The notes: generated from the sequence alone by a model not told the origin. A stretch of 64,000 bases of DNA from Megalobrama amblycephala (GCF_018812025.1 NC_063063.1:7414942-7478941); one strand, 5' to 3'. Positions 47,440 through 61,249 are shown, counted from the stretch's first letter. Program-made: numbers and translations.

Positions 47440-49555
47440 ATTGCATTATTTTACACAATATCTACAACACAATTTTACAAAATTGGCTACTTTAACTAAA
47501 ACTATAGTGAAAAGCAAAGTGGACAACACAACTGTCAAACACAGACTGATATGTCAGTCTATCTCATTTGCATCACTTGAATGCAACATGCTCAACTCAC
47601 TGTCATTTGTACTGGTGCATGCAATGGTAAAAGAGAGCCAACATTTCATTTTGTATGATAAACTAGGCGTTGTACAAGAAGATTTTTCCAACAAGCAGGG
47701 AAAAACACGCCCGCTCCAATCGCCATCCCCACCCCCGCAAGGCTTTTGTAATTTGTAAGATATGTAGGTTTGCAGCTAGCATGCCAGCTCCAGCGTAGTA
47801 TTGACTGATCATCAAGCACAGCCCCTGTGAGCAAGCAAACAAAGCAGCCAGACTAATGATGTTGATTTATTCACATAAGCCTTTACTCACAGAGCGGATA
47901 AATATAATAGCAAGAGAGCTGCTTGTATGGGTGGGATTTGCCTGACCACAGATGATCAAGATGTGTTTTGATTACACAAGACTATCAATACAGCAAGCCA
48001 TTTGCATCAAAGAAAGGCATAAACAGTTTATTAAAACACTGTCAGGCATAACAAAAGATTCTTATTAATGGTCGACTGATATGAGGTTTTTAGTGGCCGA
48101 TACCGACATATAGAGATCAAGGTGACCGACTGCTGGTATAATTATTTAATGAGATGAAAATGTCCAATGTAACCTGAATTCAAATGAACATTTATTTTAC
48201 ACTATATTTACTCAGAATATATTTTAAAACAGAAAATGTGCCAAAAAATCCATTAACAAGGCTGGTAGATTTTGGCCCCATTATCAAAATAGCCAGTCAA
48301 TAAATGTCCAAATGTTGGCCGACTGCTCTGTATTCATAATGACCATAAAGAACAGTATTATTTTTAAGAGTGTAATGTTATGTTAAAACCTTATTCAGAG
48401 GTTCGGTTTCCAAATGCCTTCCAGAGGTTTCCAAATGCAAGTGCTTTCAGATATTGCACAACTTCAGTCATGTCAAAAGAAGTCAACCGATTGAGAAAAA
48501 CAAATATGAAATACAGTAAATACTCTCTGCAGAGCTTCAATGGGTCTGAGGATTTAAAATCATAAAACAGCAACAGCATTCTCTCTCTCTCTTTCTGCTG
48601 TGTTTGAACATCTGCTGATAAAATGGAGTGTGCCAGCTATAAAAGATGGGGACGAACAAGCAGAAGGAGAGATGTTTGCCTAAATACAAGGTCATAAAAT
48701 GGCACCCATACTACATCTGTCAGAACACAGAGCGCAGGACCAGATGTTTCCATCGCAAGCGCAGTTTAATTTTGGTAAGGGGCAGCGGGATTAGTTCATC
48801 CATCTATAACTCCGACTCATAGCCTGTGATCAATAATTCAGAAAGCCCATGAGACACTAGGCTGTATTACAGCACAGCTGATATGAGCCGAACACAACTG
48901 CAGAGGCCTGGCCATTCACAAGAGGTGATGTGAGAACAATGATAATGTGGACTCGAGAGCTCTGGAGTAGATATGGAGTAGTTGCGAGCTCTTGAAATAC
49001 GGTGGTCTGAGTTATTGAAGATGGAAACTAGAACAAGGGGGTGAGATGGAGTCCGAGTGAGATTACAACCTTCCACTTGAGAAACAACACAGAAGTGGGT
49101 CTGTTTCAGATTACCTGATTAGCTGGACATTTCAATAAGTCCATTGAAGCCGGCGTATGACTAGATTATAGAGGAGGGAAAAAAACATCTGCTTTAAGGT
49201 TAATCTTGTGATAAGGTTCCCTTCCATAGCTAGGTCAATTGCATGGAAAACCCTGAACAAACATTAGCATTCTGTGGGAAAATTTACAGGCGCCGTAGAC
49301 AATTTTGACAGGCATTTTTGTATGCCGTTTTCCAATTCTAAAAAATTCCTTATGAAAATGAATACATATCCATAATCACAACATGCCTCTTGCCAGAAGT
49401 TACTTTAGATACAATGATGTTCTGAGTGAGAGTAGGCTTTGTTCGAAACATAGACAAACTAGCTCAAATCTAAACGCAGATAAGCTTGTTTCTCTAATCA
49501 GATGCATCAGATGATCTCCGCCATACTATGTTTATACTGTGGAATATTTCAGCAG
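47440..49555. other. intron sequence with one small repeat remnant
   Basis: 48070-48140 (GGTCGACTGATATGAGG, GGCCGATACC) looks like a worn hAT end related to 16.87 kb. The rest is unique-looking; 48600-49080 is repeat-free. No exon seen. Confidence 0.35.
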
Positions 49556-49842
49556 GATACTATAAACTTTATATCAACTTTACATCGCGATGGACGATGA
49601 CATTGCGATGGACGATGACATCGCGATGACATCTTCATTATGATATTATTACCTAATCAGGGAAAAAAAAATATTTGAAGTAGCCTAACTGCAAGGAAAT
49701 TGAAAGCACGCATTGCATTGCGCAATACAGTGTGATTAATTAAGATGTTTTTTTGCGGGGGGGATCACGATGCCGGATCAACGTCGTGATGTCTGTCAGC
49801 CATCAACGATGGACGATGGCATCGTCTATCGGCCAAACCCTA
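49556..49842 (-). repeat. truncated hAT-like element with GGTTTGGCCGATAGACG end
   Basis: The right border reads CGTCTATCGGCCAAACCCTA. Near 49585-49635 a short unit, GCGATGGACGATGACAT, is repeated about two and a half times. The left terminus is missing. Confidence 0.45.
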
Positions 49843-49849
49843 CCTGAAT

Positions 49850-51595
49850 TCCTAAAAAGAATATTAAAAAATAAAAAAAATAAATATCATTGTAAGGTAA
49901 ATAATTTTCTTAAAGTTAGGACAACCTCCTTAAATCTATGATAATGTATGATATTTCATGAATTTGGGTTGTGTCAAATATTAAGTATTACAGCATAACA
50001 GTAGCTATATATAATACATATTAGCCTACTATTACTAGGGATTTGCATGAATGCTCTTAAGTGACACCATTGATCAATAATGTAAACAATGATAAGTCGT
50101 GATTATGCGTGACATAATTACGCTAAATTCAAAATTCAGTAAACTACTCATATAGGGACCTTCGTTTTTAATTTTATAATTACAACATAATTTTCAGCAA
50201 CATTCAGCACATATCGGAGCATCATAATTAATATATTTAAACTATTTAAAATACACAGCACATTTTAAAATGCGATTCCAAGAGCTGAACTCGTGTCAAG
50301 CCAGTCACACAGCCTTTGAGGTGTTTTTCAATGAGTTGATCAATGAGTCTTCAGCAAGAACGACTATACAATCAGGTAACACCAAAGCCAGTCATTTTCT
50401 TTAAAAAAATTGTTTGAAAAATCAAAAAAGTTTGAAAAATAGAAGGAAAAAAGATCTTAAGATTTTTTCTTACAATCTCACAACATTCTCAAAAACTTCT
50501 TAGAATTGACCTTAAGAAATCTCTTAACTCATTAAGAAGAATTTCATGAATCAAATTAATACAAATTAATAATAAATATTTATTCATAACATTAATTAGT
50601 GTAGCATCAGCTTCACATTATGTAACGTGAAGCAGAAACACAAAAGACTCAAAACAGTACAACTAATTATATTATAAAACCCACAGTTTTGGCTCTAATT
50701 CTGATTAGACAAGCCAAAGAAACAGCTAAGAAATAGCCAATATAATATCATGTGACCACACATGTATACTTATGGGACTCCTCCTGCTCTATTTTTTCCA
50801 CATTACTACATGTTTCTTCTTCTCTGTCATGTGTAAATAATGCAAAGAAGTCCTGCCTAATTATAGCTGTGCAAATATACCTACCACAGTATAAAAAGAA
50901 CAGCAAAACCTCTACAGGCTGACAGATTTTGACTATTGCACAGTATATACTGTCATAGTGTCCAGCTCTAATTCCCAATGTTTTTACATGCAAGATCCTG
51001 GGATGTCTTTTGGGAATGCTATCAGCTGTGGCCAGTCTCTTGTAAGCAGTAGACATCGAGTCCTTATTCGACACCAGAGAAAGCAGGTCAGCTGCATTCC
51101 TTCATAATTGGGCATTCAAACAGTTATCTAACCACACAACTAGAAGTTATGAATGAACACATGCAAGCACACCAAGAAACAAAGAGCGACCTAATACAGG
51201 CTTGTTAACACAGAGCTATTCTGTCCTGCTTTAGTACAACAATGATATTGCAGTGATCACTGGTGTCATTCTGTCAAAAAAAAAGAGAGAGGATGATGGA
51301 AAGAAAAAAAAAACGTAATGGAACGAGACAGCCATCTGTCACAGCACCAGCATTTAGCTGAGCATTAGTACCACATGTGCACTCTGCATAACACACCACT
51401 GCCTTCTTTTTCCTCATGACATGCCAGACAGAAAAACAGACAAGAAACAAATAAATAAAAAAAAATGTCAGTGAATTAGCACATGCTGCCTCAGTAATGT
51501 CCTGATGTGTTTTCAGGACAGGGAAATGTCACTGCAAAAATCCCTTTTGAACATGCATGATGTCTGCTCACTAGAGACCCAATAACAACAACTCC
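49850..51595. other. AT-rich intron, no clear features
   Basis: 50455-50560 has CTTAAGATTTTTTCTTAC and TTAAGAAATCTCTTAACTC words, likely an old repeat. Nothing else recognised; the 108-codon minus-strand frame at 50748-51074 has no domain. Confidence 0.35.
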
Positions 51596-51600
51596 AAAAA

Positions 51601-51989
51601 CTGAAATTTTAAAAATGTGACACTTTTAGTGTCCTGTGAGCAGATTCGTAAACACCTCTGATTGGCCACTGTGTTCACGTGCTCAACATATATGTCTGTG
51701 ATTGGTTACAATGATCAACGCACAGGAGCATTTGAAAGCACACGCAAGTGTTTGAAAGCATTTTGAAAGAAGGCGTCTATCAGTGGACTGGTCCACGCTC
51801 CTGTGTGTATCTGTGTAAGCGCTCAATGAAGAGCGTCACTGATGACTAGTATGTACAACATGTTTTTGAAGCATTGATCATTGAAGCCAATCACAGATAT
51901 ATCTGGTAAGTGCATGAACACAATGCCAATCAGAGGTGTTTACGAATCCGCTCAACAGCACTCAAAGAGTCACATTTTTGAAATTTCAG
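51601..51989. mobile_element. palindromic MITE with about 120-bp arms
   Basis: Ends CTGAAATTTTAAAAATGTGA and TCACATTTTTGAAATTTCAG. GATTCGTAAACACCTCTGAT and its complement occur in both arms, and TCTGTGATTGG with TCAATGATCAA recurs inverted. Centre at about 51740-51830. A piece of the same family lies at 62690-62915. Confidence 0.75.
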
Positions 51990-52022
51990 TACCAACTTTG
52001 CTTCGAAGTCTGTACTTTTGAC

Positions 52023-52162
52023 TAGATAGAACGATAGAATGATAGATAAATAGATAGATAGATAGACAGTCAGATATAATGATAGAACGATAGATATAAC
52101 GATAGAACGATAGATATAACGATAGAACGATAGATAGAACGATATATAGATAGACAGAACTA
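52023..52162. repeat. GATA-type repeat with a 20-bp higher-order unit
   Basis: After a (GATA)n-like start, the unit GATAGAACGATAGATATAAC repeats at 52081, 52101, and, with small changes, 52121 and 52141. Confidence 0.9.
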
Positions 52163-52169
52163 TACTTCC

Positions 52170-53225
52170 TAAATGCTTCCTTTACATACAAAAAGATGTA
52201 GAATGTAGAAAGTGTAAATGAGAGATTTCTTCTCCAGTAAAGACAGTTTTGTTGATTATAACAATTTAATGTTTGTGATTGCAGATCTCACACATGGACT
52301 GTGTGTTCACACATAACCACAGTGCTCTGCATTTTAATGTCAAATCTATTAATTGAAACAATCACAATTATAATATTATGGAAAATAATTGACTGATTTA
52401 GGTCATAATCATGCATTCATAGTTTGTGCACTGCTCACAGCTCAGTGTGTTTGTTGATGACGGGACATTGGGTGACCTTTATCTGGGTGCGTGGAGAGAG
52501 GGGATCTGAAACAGGGCTCAGGTTCGACATGGCCTTAATGTCTTTCAGCTGTGTGCAGAAATGTGAATTCCTGCAGCTATCACATAAATCTCGACAAACT
52601 AAACCCCGTTCACATGCTCTTCAGTTCTTTTCATTTCTCTCACTTTTTCCTGCCGTAGGGTGCCGAGCTTCTGCTATGTTCTTGTGGTTACCATAGAAAA
52701 CAGGATGTGATACAGGAAAGTGTCTGCTGGATGGACAATTGTAATATTTCTCAATTACAAGCAGTGAAACTTTATGACACACATGTGCTCATCAAGCAGG
52801 TCGGGTGAACCCTGAAACAGGAAACGTGATTACTGGGACAACATGTGCACACACACACACACACACCCCAACAAACAATTTTAGTTCATTTCAGGGCTGG
52901 GGCTTGACATCATGGAAAAAAATCTTTCCATTTTTCACAATCATTACTGGAATTATCTGCGTTTCCTGTCGAGAGGCCACTGTATTTCTCAACAAGCAGC
53001 TCACTTTTTGAGGGGCCGACTGTGTAAATCAAGCTAAATGAATTTCAGCTGCTAAACCAAAGAGTTGCAGAATACAGTGCATGTTAGACGCTTGCTTTTG
53101 CTAATCACTGACGTAAATGATAATAAGTGCATTATGCATATGCTTACTGAATAGTGTCAATCAATGTGTGATGTATGTCTGGACACACACAGACCGTATG
53201 TATGACCAAAAACTTTTTTTTTTTT
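52170..53225. other. intron sequence with short (CA)n
   Basis: Unique-looking; a CA tract lies at about 52848-52866. The 90-codon plus-strand frame at 52424-52696 has no recognisable motif or splice context. Confidence 0.35.
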
Positions 53226-53938
53226 TAGGGCTGGGCATTGACAAATTTCATGATTTTATTAAATTTTGATTCACAACTTACAAGCATGTGAATTCAACTT
53301 TAATTCGATTAAATTGTGGCCTATCAGGCATAGTATATGGCAAATTTCTTTAAAAAAAAAAAAAAAAAAAAAAATCTCTCAACTAATGCTGTATGCTATA
53401 CAGGGACTACTATAACTACAATAATAAAGGTTCAAATTAACGGATTTGTAGGCTACTTACATTTAAATTACATATATGGAAGTTTTTATAATTATAACAT
53501 TATAATAGTAAATTTTTAATGACAATTATGTTAAATGGTGGCTGTCATACAAAACAAACAAACAGAAAAATACTGTATCTTACAACATACCTTCTGATGT
53601 TCATTTATTTATTATTTATTATTTCATGCTGTAATTAGTAGTAAAGCAAAAGAGATGTTCGGTTCACGTGTGCTCCTGTCACGCCACATTAAAGAGCATA
53701 ATAAAATTGACAGAATTTGAAATGGGAGACTTTGCTTCATATCAGATGTAACAAAGCGTAAAGATTTATTGTGATTTATTGGATAGGAAGCGCTCTACAA
53801 AGTTTTGTTCATTCATTAACCAAACATCCAAACAGCATAGACTGAAAGATCGATTCTTGGGATTTAAGAATTGATATTGGTTCTTCAAAATGAGAATCGA
53901 TTAAAATCGAGAAATCAATATTTTTAAACCCAGCCCTA
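53226..53938. mobile_element. hAT-type element, TAGGGCTGGGCATTG ends
   Basis: Ends TAGGGCTGGGCATTGACAAA and TTTTTAAACCCAGCCCTA. Collinear in reverse with 6433-7375. A poly-A run (53349-53372) interrupts the left part. The 8-bp duplication is not readable because the left flank is poly-T. Non-coding. Confidence 0.7.
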
Positions 53939-53939
53939 T

Positions 53940-56900
53940 TACAACTATAGTCCAAATATTAATACTACAACAATAATAATAATAATAATAATTTGGGTTT
54001 TGTAAAGCCCCTTGAAGCAGTTTAAATGTTCTATTCACTGTCTGGACTGTGAGTAAGCGCAACAGAGTAAGCGCAAATAAGACGCAAACAACTGTACTCT
54101 TTCCCATACCTCCAGCCGCTCTGACTGGCACACTTTTATTAAAACAACATAAGCACGTGTAATCATTCATCAATGATTAGGTCACATGACATATACTCGG
54201 CACTGTGATTGGAATGCCTGTTACAGAGAAAAAAAAACAAAGCTGGGAAAATAAGTTACAAATAAAATACAAATGAATACAAATGAGAGCATAATACTTA
54301 TAAATCTTAACTAATTAAAAAAAATGGCAAAGCGTCCCCCAAACTGTATTTAGTCTATAAATAACATGAGGTTTAGAGTTCACAGCACGCTTAAGGTAAA
54401 ATGACTATGCAAGCAAGTTTGTTCATGTGCGCTTAACTATGTTTATCTGTAGTCTACCGCTGGGTAAAAGGATGTAGACAATATCCCAAGATAAACACCA
54501 TAACAACTGCAGAAAGCAAACTGCTGAAAACTGCAAAGTCATTATAATAGCCTGTGACCTCGTGCAGGACAGCATTTGAATTTTTAATTGAAAACACTCA
54601 CTAAAAGCTGCGTCAATTGCTTGCAGACATGTTACTCAATAAACAGGCAAACACCAGCCAAGCAATTTCAAAATGCTGAAGATGATGTATACATCCTGAT
54701 TCCAAGAGTAGAAACACAGTGGGGTATTTCAGCCTCCTAATTGAAGACAGACGTCTGGCCACAGAACTCCCGCCAAATTGCAGCGAAGGCAAACAACTGC
54801 ACCACGGAATGGAAACTTCATTTCCACTCTTTCCTCTTGGCCTCTCTCTGTCTCTTGCTCTCTCTTTAATAAACAAAATCTACCCTAGTCATATAACTAA
54901 ATTCCCACATTTGATCAGGGCCCATTATGTTAAACTGCAACATGATTGCTGTGCAGACTTGTCGTGTTATTTTCACTCACTTACACACCTGCAATTACAG
55001 TGGCTTTAGCTGCTTGGTGATAAAGAGATGTTTGGAGTCAGTAACAATGACTCTATCAGTGAAGAATGTTTGGGTCCAGTCCAAAACAGTCCTTAACATC
55101 TGAAGTTAATGTAACCTTTTACAAGCATCCTATTTCACGACTGACATGTCAAAGTGTTTGCATCTTACTGTTACTTGAGCAGTTGCTGCATCTTGCACAG
55201 ATACAATATAAGGATAAATATAAGGGTAAATATAAGGAGTACAAGTGGCAGTAGTCCAGGCTCTGTCTGGTATTAAGATGCCTTCTGTCACTGCATTTAT
55301 CTCAGGCCTGGCCTGATTCTCACAGATGGGATTTTCCAGCAAAGCACTGCAAATGAGTTCAGCCCAAGAAACTTACATTCCATTATCACATTCCATGTGG
55401 ACACGGCCAAAACCGCAAGTGAACATTCATGCATTTCGCCAGCACGTCAGGAACTGTCTCTGACTTTCCATTGTGTTTGGACATTAAAATTATGTAGGGC
55501 CAGACTTTTGACTACTGGCATTATGTCTGGTCCACTCACTTAATCACAAACACACTTAAAAGGTTTAGTTCACCCAAATTAAATTTCTGTCATTAATCAC
55601 TCACCCTCATGTCCTGTGAAATCTTGTGGCAAAATAGGTCTATTTTTCTACTCTCAATAGCGTGGTGATGTATTAAGCACAGCTTGCACAGAAATCACCT
55701 TAAAACCATTCAGTTTTGAACAAGTGGAATCTGCTAGGGGAACATTTTCACTTAATCAGGAAACTCCATATTGTGCGGATTCCTATTTAAATGACTGGGA
55801 ATCGCTTGCAGAATTCCACCGAACAAGTATAAGTCTGACTGTACCGTTAGGCTTGAACACATCACCTGACTGACATGTAAAGCGAAGTGTTTACAGTGTC
55901 ATTTACTGTCAGGTAGCTCTGATCTGAAATATCAAATGATAATAAATGAGGGGGAAAAAAATCTCCACAATCTCCACAGAAGAAATTGGCGCAAAATGTG
56001 TAATCAGAAACTCTGGAAATCAGAATAGACACTTCTGCTTGTGGATATCTAGTTTACCTTCTTCTCAATGAATATTTCAAAGATTTGAAGCCACAAACCT
56101 TACAAATGTTTTCAAATCCAGTGTTTAGTTCCTCCTCAGAAGCTATTAAATATGATTTTGTGTCCCGGCTGACTGATAGAAACCCATTCACCACGACTCC
56201 CAGAAGCTGCATAGCAGTCAAGCAATCTGAGAGGAGCCTGTGATTTTCACACAAGCTTTCCAGTTTTGTGCACACATGCATCAGACAGTCAGATAACCAA
56301 CTGTGGGCGGCCTGTGGGCATGACTTTTGAGGCCGAGACTAGTATAATAAAGTTAGTGACAGTGGTAGAGTTCAGCTCAGGTGAAGTCTGCAGGCACCAG
56401 CCTTTACATAATCCAACACGGCAGCATTAAACACTATTCAAAAAGATCACTGCCAGATTAAATGGCACAGAACTGCATTAAACATGCAAAATGAGACTAT
56501 CAGTGCATGATTACAAACCACTGGTGATTACAAACCATAGCCACATCTGAAGGAAGGACTTCAAATGCAAGAAGCAAAAAAGAGGTAAGAAAAAGTGCTA
56601 TATATGCATTGAAGAAAAACAAAAGCCAAAGATGAAGACCCCTAAGGTCCAGGAGTGCCAAAAAAAAAAGAGGTGGGAAGAGTGTGGGTGGAAGAGGGGC
56701 CCTCACGGGATGCCTGAGCTACAGCCGGGGCGAGACTGCCGAGACCTCCTGCCTAAGTGTGTGAACTCAGGGATGTCTCCCCATTGCAGCCTTAAATTAC
56801 GGCCAAGTCCCACGCATCTACAGGAAACATCCCCCCACAGGAGGAAAAAAAAACATTATTTTACCATGTCTTTTGCTTCCTTTATACACAGCAAAATATA

Positions 56901-57340
56901 TGAGTCTGTGATGGCAGCGAAGAGAGAAAAATAAAGCTGACTGCTACACTACAAGCCGAGAACAGTCTCCTGCCATTTTCTCAAGGATGCGAGCTCTTAA
57001 CGAAAGCACGGGTCTGCGTTCCAGCACAAGGCCTCAGCACAACGGGTCTTTTCAGTGTGTCGCCTACGCTCAGATGAAACCGCACTCTGACATGCTCTGA
57101 GCAGGCCCCCAGTTTCAGGCCCCCAGGGGAGCGGCGAGCAGAGGACTGGGTATTGCAAAAGCAAACAAAGTTCCAGATGAGGCACTCAGGCAGGATGTCA
57201 GCCCGGGTCTACAGAAATTCCATCCCGCTGCTACACGCAACCCTAGAAAATGACTCTCAACCGTTCCCAAAAACAATACATTTTTGCAAATCATCTCCCG
57301 ACAAAGACCAAAAAATTGGCTTTAGAAACACAGTGTTATT
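53940..57340. other. mostly unique intron; candidate conserved stretch 54600-54990
   Basis: An AAT repeat lies at 53972-53992. GGTTTAGTTCACCC with TTTCTGTCATTAATCACTCA at 55562-55610 is a fragment of the AGGGATAG MITE. 54600-54990 is repeat-free (CTAATTGAAGACAGACGTCT, TTGCAGCGAAGGCAAACAAC). 56600-57200 is relatively GC-rich with several CpG sites but contains no match to jmjd1c exon 1. Confidence 0.3.
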
Positions 57341-57344
57341 TAAA

Positions 57345-57430
57345 GGTGCAGTCAGTAGTTTTTTCTTATACTTTAATCACCACAATAGTATTAGACACAG
57401 CACTGCCATCTATTGACGTGGATCAGCATG
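57345..57430 (+). repeat. AAAGGTGCAGTCAGTAGTTTTT repeat end
   Basis: A recognised start of a dispersed cyprinid repeat with CAGCACTGCCATCTATTGAC in its interior. The far end is not resolved. Confidence 0.45.
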
Positions 57431-57656
57431 ATTATTTCTGAGTTTTTAAGAAGATTACACTGACATTAGCTGTCTTTAGAAAGCAGTCTACACAGAAATT
57501 AACTCTCTTATCTGTTCAAACCAAAAAAGAAGCAACTTGGGCATCACTACTAGGATTTTCTGTCATCAAATCCCTCAACCTTGTGTGTGCTGCAACAATA
57601 TTTATGTTTTTTTGTTTTTGTCTTTCTGGCTTTTTATATAAACTATCATGAACACG

Positions 57657-59635
57657 GGTTGCAACAACTAAATGCTAAAATCGATTATTATCAATAATGA
57701 AAATAATCAACAATGAATTTGAATATTGATTAGTTGCATCTGTGCACTGTGCCTGGGAAACCATCAGCCAGTCATGTCACTTTAAAGTAGTGAATAATGC
57801 ATTTCTATATGGACAAAAAAAAACCGCATATGACAACAAGCGTCCTGTTAAACTTCACAGACCTACATGAACGAGCGCCAGTGGGCGCATGTGCGTCAAA
57901 CAGACGGAGCGCAGCAGAATAGCAGAGCAATAATTCTGACTAAAATACAAATTGTTCTAAAATATTTTTTGGAAATATTTTTAGGATTTAAAATATAAAT
58001 GTAACACAAGTAATCATATTTATGAGAGCATTAACAGTAAAGGCACTATTGTTGGTACAGCCCATTAATGTAATATAATTATTATGTTCAGATGAGTGAA
58101 TGTGTGTGTTCCTTATACCTCGTACAAGTTACCATTTTGTGCTTTTGTTTTTGTTTATTATCATTTGCATTTAGTTGTTTTTAGGTTTAGAATGTAATGT
58201 TTGTATTTTAACCCTTTTTTGCTGATAATGCCTACAGCATAGCCTACATAGATGCATACACTATATTCGTTTTCATAAGCTTTATATTACATATTGTTTG
58301 GAGGACAGCACCAATGTTCCCTCTAATTTTTTTTCTCGCTGAGCAAAACTTTTCTCTGTTGAGCGCACATTTTGGTCACCTGAGAAAAAACATACTTTAT
58401 ATCAGACCTGTACAATGAACGTAAACACACACAAACAAAAATGGTTTTATCATGCAACTGGTAACATTTAACTTTAATGTGCCGTTTCTATTTTATTTGA
58501 TCCTTGATGTAACGTAGTGATATATTAAATAATATGTTTGAAAACAAGCAGTTCAGTCACTAAATTAAGCACATTTTAGGTTACTTGAGATTTTTTCACA
58601 TTGCTATATTAACTGTACCAGTCTTTACCAAGAAATTGTATTAAAAAATAATTTCTGTCCTCCTGCAGGACAGTTCAATTCTTTCTAATAATATAATATG
58701 AGCAGTTACAATGATGGTTTGGAACAACCATAATGTGTTTTTGTACAGTCAATTATTAGCAACAAACAGAGGTAAACCATCAAAATTACATGTTTATTGC
58801 TTATGAATTTCCCAGATTTTATATACCAGGAGGTTTCAAGATTTTTCGTGGCAAGGAGCCCTAAACAATCCCCTTGTGAGATCAATTTTTTATTAGGCTT
58901 CCATTATAATATAATAAAATATAATATCTAAGTATTTAAACTGATATACAGTATTATATCAGTTTAAATGCTTCCATTTGTTTTAATATATTATAAAGTG
59001 AAAACAAACTGAAGCATTTAAACAGATCTGATAGCTAAATATTTTTAAGAAAAGTGAACGTTAACTCTTTTATAGTTATCTAAACATCCCTGAAACCCAC
59101 AGCACCACCACACACAATAATCTAAACTGATGTATATCACTGATGTATTTTGAGTTTGCAAGCTACCCCTGTGGTGGGTGTGTGATTGTAAATGTCCCAG
59201 AGTTTTGTTAGCATTCCGTGCCCATCATCTGTTATTTCCACCACTTTTCATTAAAACATGACGTTTTATTTCACATTTCTTTTCGTTTCGCGTTGCCTCT
59301 CGTATTGAGGTATCTAGTCCACAAACATTACAGTATTCTTACCGCAACTGATTTGGCTCAGGGCCAGCCAGCTCACACGCGTTCAATCGTTCTCTTTCTA
59401 TGAAACCGGTAAACCGGTTCAATTATTTTTTCTGCGCGGTCACGGTCGCGCACGCGCGCTGCTTAGAGGGAACATTGGACAGCACTGGATGTTTAAAATA
59501 ATCGAGTAAAATTCATTTTTAATTTAAAAAAAAAATGTACCTTTAATGTATATTAGCTAGATTTTTCACCAGATTAATCGATAAAATAATTAACAGATTA
59601 ATCAATTATCAAAATAATCATTAGTTGCAGCCCTA
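57657..59635. mobile_element. hAT element of the TAGGGCTGCAACTAA family, split by another hAT
   Basis: The right end AATCATTAGTTGCAGCCCTA is intact at 59635; the left end GTTGCAACAACTAAAT is degraded. Subterminal ATTAATCGAT words and the interior CAAACAGACGGAGCGCAGCA relate it to 30297-31001. The middle is interrupted by a 1166-bp insertion. Confidence 0.65.
58312..59477. mobile_element. non-autonomous hAT, CAATGTTCCCTCTAA ends, perfect 8-bp duplication
   Basis: Ends CAATGTTCCCTCTAATTTTT and TTAGAGGGAACATTG. The target duplication GACAGCAC is exact at 58304-58311 and 59478-59485. Near the right end CGCGGTCACGGTCGCGCACG is a CpG-dense stretch typical of the family. No transposase frame remains. 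Confidence 0.9.
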
Positions 59636-59639
59636 CAGT

Positions 59640-61249
59640 CGTCATCTAATGTGAGTGTACACTTTTTAGATGAATCTTCACAAAAACATTTAACATAAAA
59701 TGTATTTCTTAAAGTGTAAATCTTTAAATTCACACCCAACTACTAAATGTACATTTAAAGTGAACTGTTATTTAATTAAATAGACTGAAATTATCAACAA
59801 GGCTACATAATTTCATTCTTGAGGTTTTTCTGATGGAGATGCATCCCATTCCCAATCCATGATGATTTTAAGATTTGAGTTAAACACTGCAGAAATTTTA
59901 CATGCTTTTCTTGCAGTGAAATCCTTGGGATAGCATGTAAAGGACAGAACAGGTAAATGACTCATTTATCTCAATTGACTAGTTCATTTGAAGCAGAAAA
60001 TAAAAAGTGTTGCCTAATGGTTTAAAGCAATAGCAGCATGTCAGTCATTTACTTTGTCTTGTGTAAGTGAATTTATTCTGCATTAAAGAGACAGGATTCA
60101 TCAACTGTATAGCACTAGACCTACGCTGACAATGAATTACATAACTTACTATCAAAGCATAATGCTTCTTCTTTAGTACACAACTTGCCTGAGGGATTTT
60201 GTTTTGTCTAAAATTTAGGAGCACAAATCCCACTCTCAGATGTTCTGTTTCTTAAGGGCTCCATTTTTCTCACTAAACGTTCCCATTTTCCCGTTCTTCA
60301 AAGTCTGTAGCAGTGGACAAACTCACAATAGAGCACAGCACAAAGCATGTCTTATTACCCATGGAACAATGGGGCCCATTTTTCATTCCATATTTTCACA
60401 GCATTCCTTTCTTTTCCTTCATGCCTGACATGGAGTGCCCTACTGCCAACAACCACCTGCAGGAAAGAAAATTCCAGCAGCGGGTATGCAAACGCATCCA
60501 GACTGTTTTCCTGCATGCACACACATGCTCATGTACACACACAAAGACCCAGTGCTTTCCTGTGGTTCTGCAGCGAACTGGGATGAAGCAGCTTGAGAAA
60601 AACAGAGCGCACACTGTTCATTCCTAAATCCCTCTACAAGGCAGCCGTGTCTGCTCCCATCCCATTAAGCCGGCCTTTAGGGAGCTGCGCTCACATCAAA
60701 TTCACAACATTCTGCACACTGACTCTGCTCACGCTGCCAGACTTCCAAATGGCACGTCATAAGCAAGTCTGTTTGATTATCTGCTTTCCTCGGCAAACAA
60801 GATCCGCACAGAGAATGAAAATGAATTTCGGGTTATGAAACAGAGATGCAAGGATGCTGAGAAAGACGGCAAATCCTTATCTCTGCGGTCTCTGCTTTGC
60901 GCCGTTATGTGGCGGCTCATCCATGAGAAAATCCAAGAGAAAATAGACTAATCTGCAGATATGACTCATTCGGTGTGAGTAGAGAATCTATAATCCAGAT
61001 GGTGATATTTCTGTGGCGCATAATTTTATGTAATCTGCCAAGCAAATGACAAATGATCAGACTTGAAGACTCTGAAGAAGGTGAAGCACAAACAGCATCA
61101 TTTTTTTGCACAAGTGAATCTTCTTCCTTCGTAATGACTCCAGATTAATCTGCGGTCACGGGAGGGGTTCACGGTACCCCTGAAACGTGTGAAATTTGCC
61201 ACTGTGGTGAAACACTGCACAGGCTGCTTAAGCGACACAGCAAACTTCA
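59640..61249. other. repeat-poor intron
   Basis: After AT-rich sequence to 60240 the composition becomes even and repeat-free. Several overlapping open frames at 60240-60840 carry no recognisable domain. CCATTAAGCCGGCCTTTAGG and ATTTCTGTGGCGCATAATTT occur here. Probably regulatory or simply unique DNA. Confidence 0.3.

Noticed and set aside
56600..57200. jmjd1c exon 1 or its CpG island
   Set aside because: Relatively GC-rich, but no frame resembles the expected start of the protein (GKRFLC, WRAGVIRAVSH) and no donor in register was found.
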